7,302 bases of DNA from Magnetococcales bacterium (lineage in GTDB: Bacteria > Pseudomonadota > Magnetococcia > Magnetococcales > Magnetaquicoccaceae), in contig JADGCE010000132.1 of the NCBI GenBank assembly GCA_015229095.1, positions 1-7,302 of the forward strand, written 5' to 3'. The notes under the pieces were generated by a model. The model saw only the letters and a program-made list of their open reading frames with translations, was not told the DNA's origin and searched no databases. Of the stretch, positions 6,177-7,302 are shown in pieces. How positions within the stretch are numbered: the stretch's first letter is position 1; the number at the start of each line of letters is the position of its first letter. Position numbers and translations under genes: made by a program.

Positions 6177-7226
6177 ATGGAACCCATCAAAGTCCTGATC
6201 GTGGATGACAGTGCCGTGGTACGCATGGGCATTCGCAAAATGCTGATGACGGACCCGGATATCCGCGTGGTTGGCGAAGCCGTCAACGGGGCCGATGCCC
6301 TCGCCAAACAGCCCCAACTCCTGCCCGATGTGATCACCATGGATGTCAGCATGCCGGTCATGAACGGGCTGGAGACCACGGAACGGATCATGGCGACACG
6401 ACCGGTGCCCATCCTGATCGTCACCGGCCTGGACACGGCAGACCTGGCGTTTGAGGCCATCGGTCGCGGGGCCATGGAAATCCTGGGAAAAGCCGAGATC
6501 AACCCGGAGAATGCGCGGGAATTTATCAGAAAGATCAAAACCTTATCCCAGATCAAAAAGGTCAGGAACCCGCTGGATGTCCGGGTGCATTGCGCGCTGC
6601 CCACCCCCTCCAACCCGGTGACAGGGGGGCATGCCCTGGATTGGATCATCGCCACCGCCTCCGCCACCGGCGGCACTCAGGCGTTGGCCCTCCTGCTGGA
6701 TGGATTGGGCAAGGATTGGCGCACCCCGATTGTCGTGGCGCACCACAGCCATCCGGAACTCGTCCACAAATTTGTCGAGTGGTTGAACAAAACCACCCCC
6801 CTCACCGTCTGCGTGGCCGAAGCACAGCAGACGCTGCTGCCCGGTCACGTCTATGTCTCCCCCGCAGACCGCAACCTGGAAATTTCTTCCCTGGGTCGTC
6901 TGCTCCTGCAGCCCATCCCCCCCCGTGACGGCATCGACCACCCCTCCTGCAACGCCTTGCTGAGCTCTGTGGTGTCGCGTTATGGGGCGCAAAGCATCGG
7001 CGTCATCCTGACCGGGATGGGAGAGGATGGGGTGTTGGGGGCCAAGGCCATCAAAGCCGCCGGTGGTCATGTCATCGCCCAGGATGAGGCGACCTCCGTC
7101 GCCTACGGGATGGCCAGGGCGGCTGTGCAACAGGGGTGTGTGGATGATGAGTTGCCCATCCAGGCCATTGCCGACCGAATCCGCGCCCTGGTGGATCGGC
7201 GCCGGGTGCCGCGCGTCAGTACCTGA
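6177..7226 (+). CDS. cheB: CheB-type chemotaxis response regulator/protein-glutamate methylesterase, atypical nucleophile motif
   Basis: CheB enzymes remove methyl groups from (and deamidate) chemoreceptor glutamate/glutamine sites and are switched on by CheA phosphorylation. The 349 residues comprise a receiver domain (about 4-122) with Asp10, Asp11, phospho-acceptor Asp56, Thr83 and Lys105, a linker (about 123-152), and a CheB esterase domain (about 153-345). In the esterase, His190 (VVAHHSHP) and Asp284 (LTGMGEDG) fit the catalytic triad. The nucleophile site reads IIATASATGGTQAL: counted back from Gly-Gly-Thr, the serine position holds Ala163 and the only serine is Ser162, one residue early. 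Further departures are Ala for the Pro after Lys105 and GMARAA for the usual GMPREA. Activity is therefore uncertain. The ATG at 6177 is chosen because it begins the receiver domain directly; upstream in-frame sequence to 5973 is not CheB-like. No cheA, cheR, cheW or receptor gene is adjacent in the window, so it may act as an orphan or serve a system encoded elsewhere. Confidence 0.88.
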   Translation: MEPIKVLIVDDSAVVRMGIRKMLMTDPDIRVVGEAVNGADALAKQPQLLPDVITMDVSMPVMNGLETTERIMATRPVPILIVTGLDTADLAFEAIGRGAMEILGKAEINPENAREFIRKIKTLSQIKKVRNPLDVRVHCALPTPSNPVTGGHALDWIIATASATGGTQALALLLDGLGKDWRTPIVVAHHSHPELVHKFVEWLNKTTPLTVCVAEAQQTLLPGHVYVSPADRNLEISSLGRLLLQPIPPRDGIDHPSCNALLSSVVSRYGAQSIGVILTGMGEDGVLGAKAIKAAGGHVIAQDEATSVAYGMARAAVQQGCVDDELPIQAIADRIRALVDRRRVPRVST

Positions 7227-7281
7227 TTTTAAACCGACAGCTATTTTACTTGCATCATTACCAAAAACTGGATTCAATAGT
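7227..7281 (+). other. AT-richer spacer behind cheB, possible weak promoter
   Basis: Base composition drops clearly in GC relative to the genes. TTGCAT (7250-7255) and TTCAAT (7273-7278) are 17 bases apart and match three and four of six sigma-70 positions, so a promoter for a gene beyond the window is possible but weakly supported. No reading frame of note is seen. Confidence 0.2.
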
Positions 7282-7300
7282 CCCTGCGCGCCGTGCAGGG
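7282..7300 (+). terminator. G/C hairpin behind cheB near the window edge
   Basis: CCCTGCGC (7282-7289) and GTGCAGGG (7293-7300) form an 8-bp stem with one G-U pair and a three-base loop. It begins 55 bases after the cheB stop and is followed by G residues, with the window ending at 7302, so a T-tract cannot be judged. It could be a terminator or an intergenic repeat. Confidence 0.35.
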
Positions 7301-7302
7301 GG

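Noticed and set aside
5930..6676. A 248-codon minus-strand open frame opposite the first half of cheB
   Set aside because: It is Ser/Arg/Met-rich without a domain and overlaps a well-supported receiver domain on the plus strand. Only its last 23 codons, in the spacer, are kept as a doubtful short frame.
1..7302. CRISPR array, transposon ends or a phage or defence island
   Set aside because: No regularly spaced repeats, transposase-like frames or target-site duplications were seen; four of five genes are core housekeeping genes.

Overview
The window carries five protein genes of a GC-rich, Gram-negative bacterium, most likely a member of the Pseudomonadota (proteobacteria). The gene order tig-clpP-clpX-lon is the classic proteobacterial proteostasis cluster and all four products look complete and typical. 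A more exact placement is only a guess: a deep alphaproteobacterial or magnetococcal-type lineage would fit the C-rich codon choice and the GGGGTCCAGGGGC-type hairpin at the left edge, but the sequence alone does not prove it. No rRNA, tRNA, CRISPR array, insertion sequence or phage gene was seen.

Layout. The minus strand, read right to left, holds trigger factor (tig, 5894 to 4545), the ClpP peptidase (4438 to 3812), the ClpX unfoldase (3795 to 2533) and the Lon protease (2466 to 31). The gaps are 106, 16 and 66 bases. The clpX-lon gap holds a perfect 8-bp G/C hairpin, and another strong hairpin lies directly behind the lon stop at the window edge. The tig-clpP gap has a weak heat-shock-like promoter candidate and an ambiguous clpP start. 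The four genes plausibly form one transcription unit with optional internal promoters: trigger factor meets nascent chains at the ribosome, and ClpXP and Lon degrade misfolded or tagged proteins.

A 282-bp divergent spacer (5895-6176) separates tig from a plus-strand gene (6177-7226) for a CheB-type chemotaxis response regulator/methylesterase. No other chemotaxis gene is visible, so this is an orphan CheB as far as the window shows. Its receiver domain keeps the phosphorylation residues. The esterase domain keeps the His and Asp of the catalytic triad, but the nucleophile motif is abnormal: instead of the usual Ser-Thr-Gly-Gly it reads Ser-Ala-Thr-Gly-Gly, so either Ser became Ala or one residue was inserted. 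This is the most interesting point in the window. The last 76 bases are AT-richer and end in a G/C hairpin cut off close to the window edge.

Nothing here amounts to a clearly new multi-gene system. The odd CheB, the structured and pyrimidine-rich leader in front of it, and the intergenic hairpins of the protease cluster are the parts worth checking.
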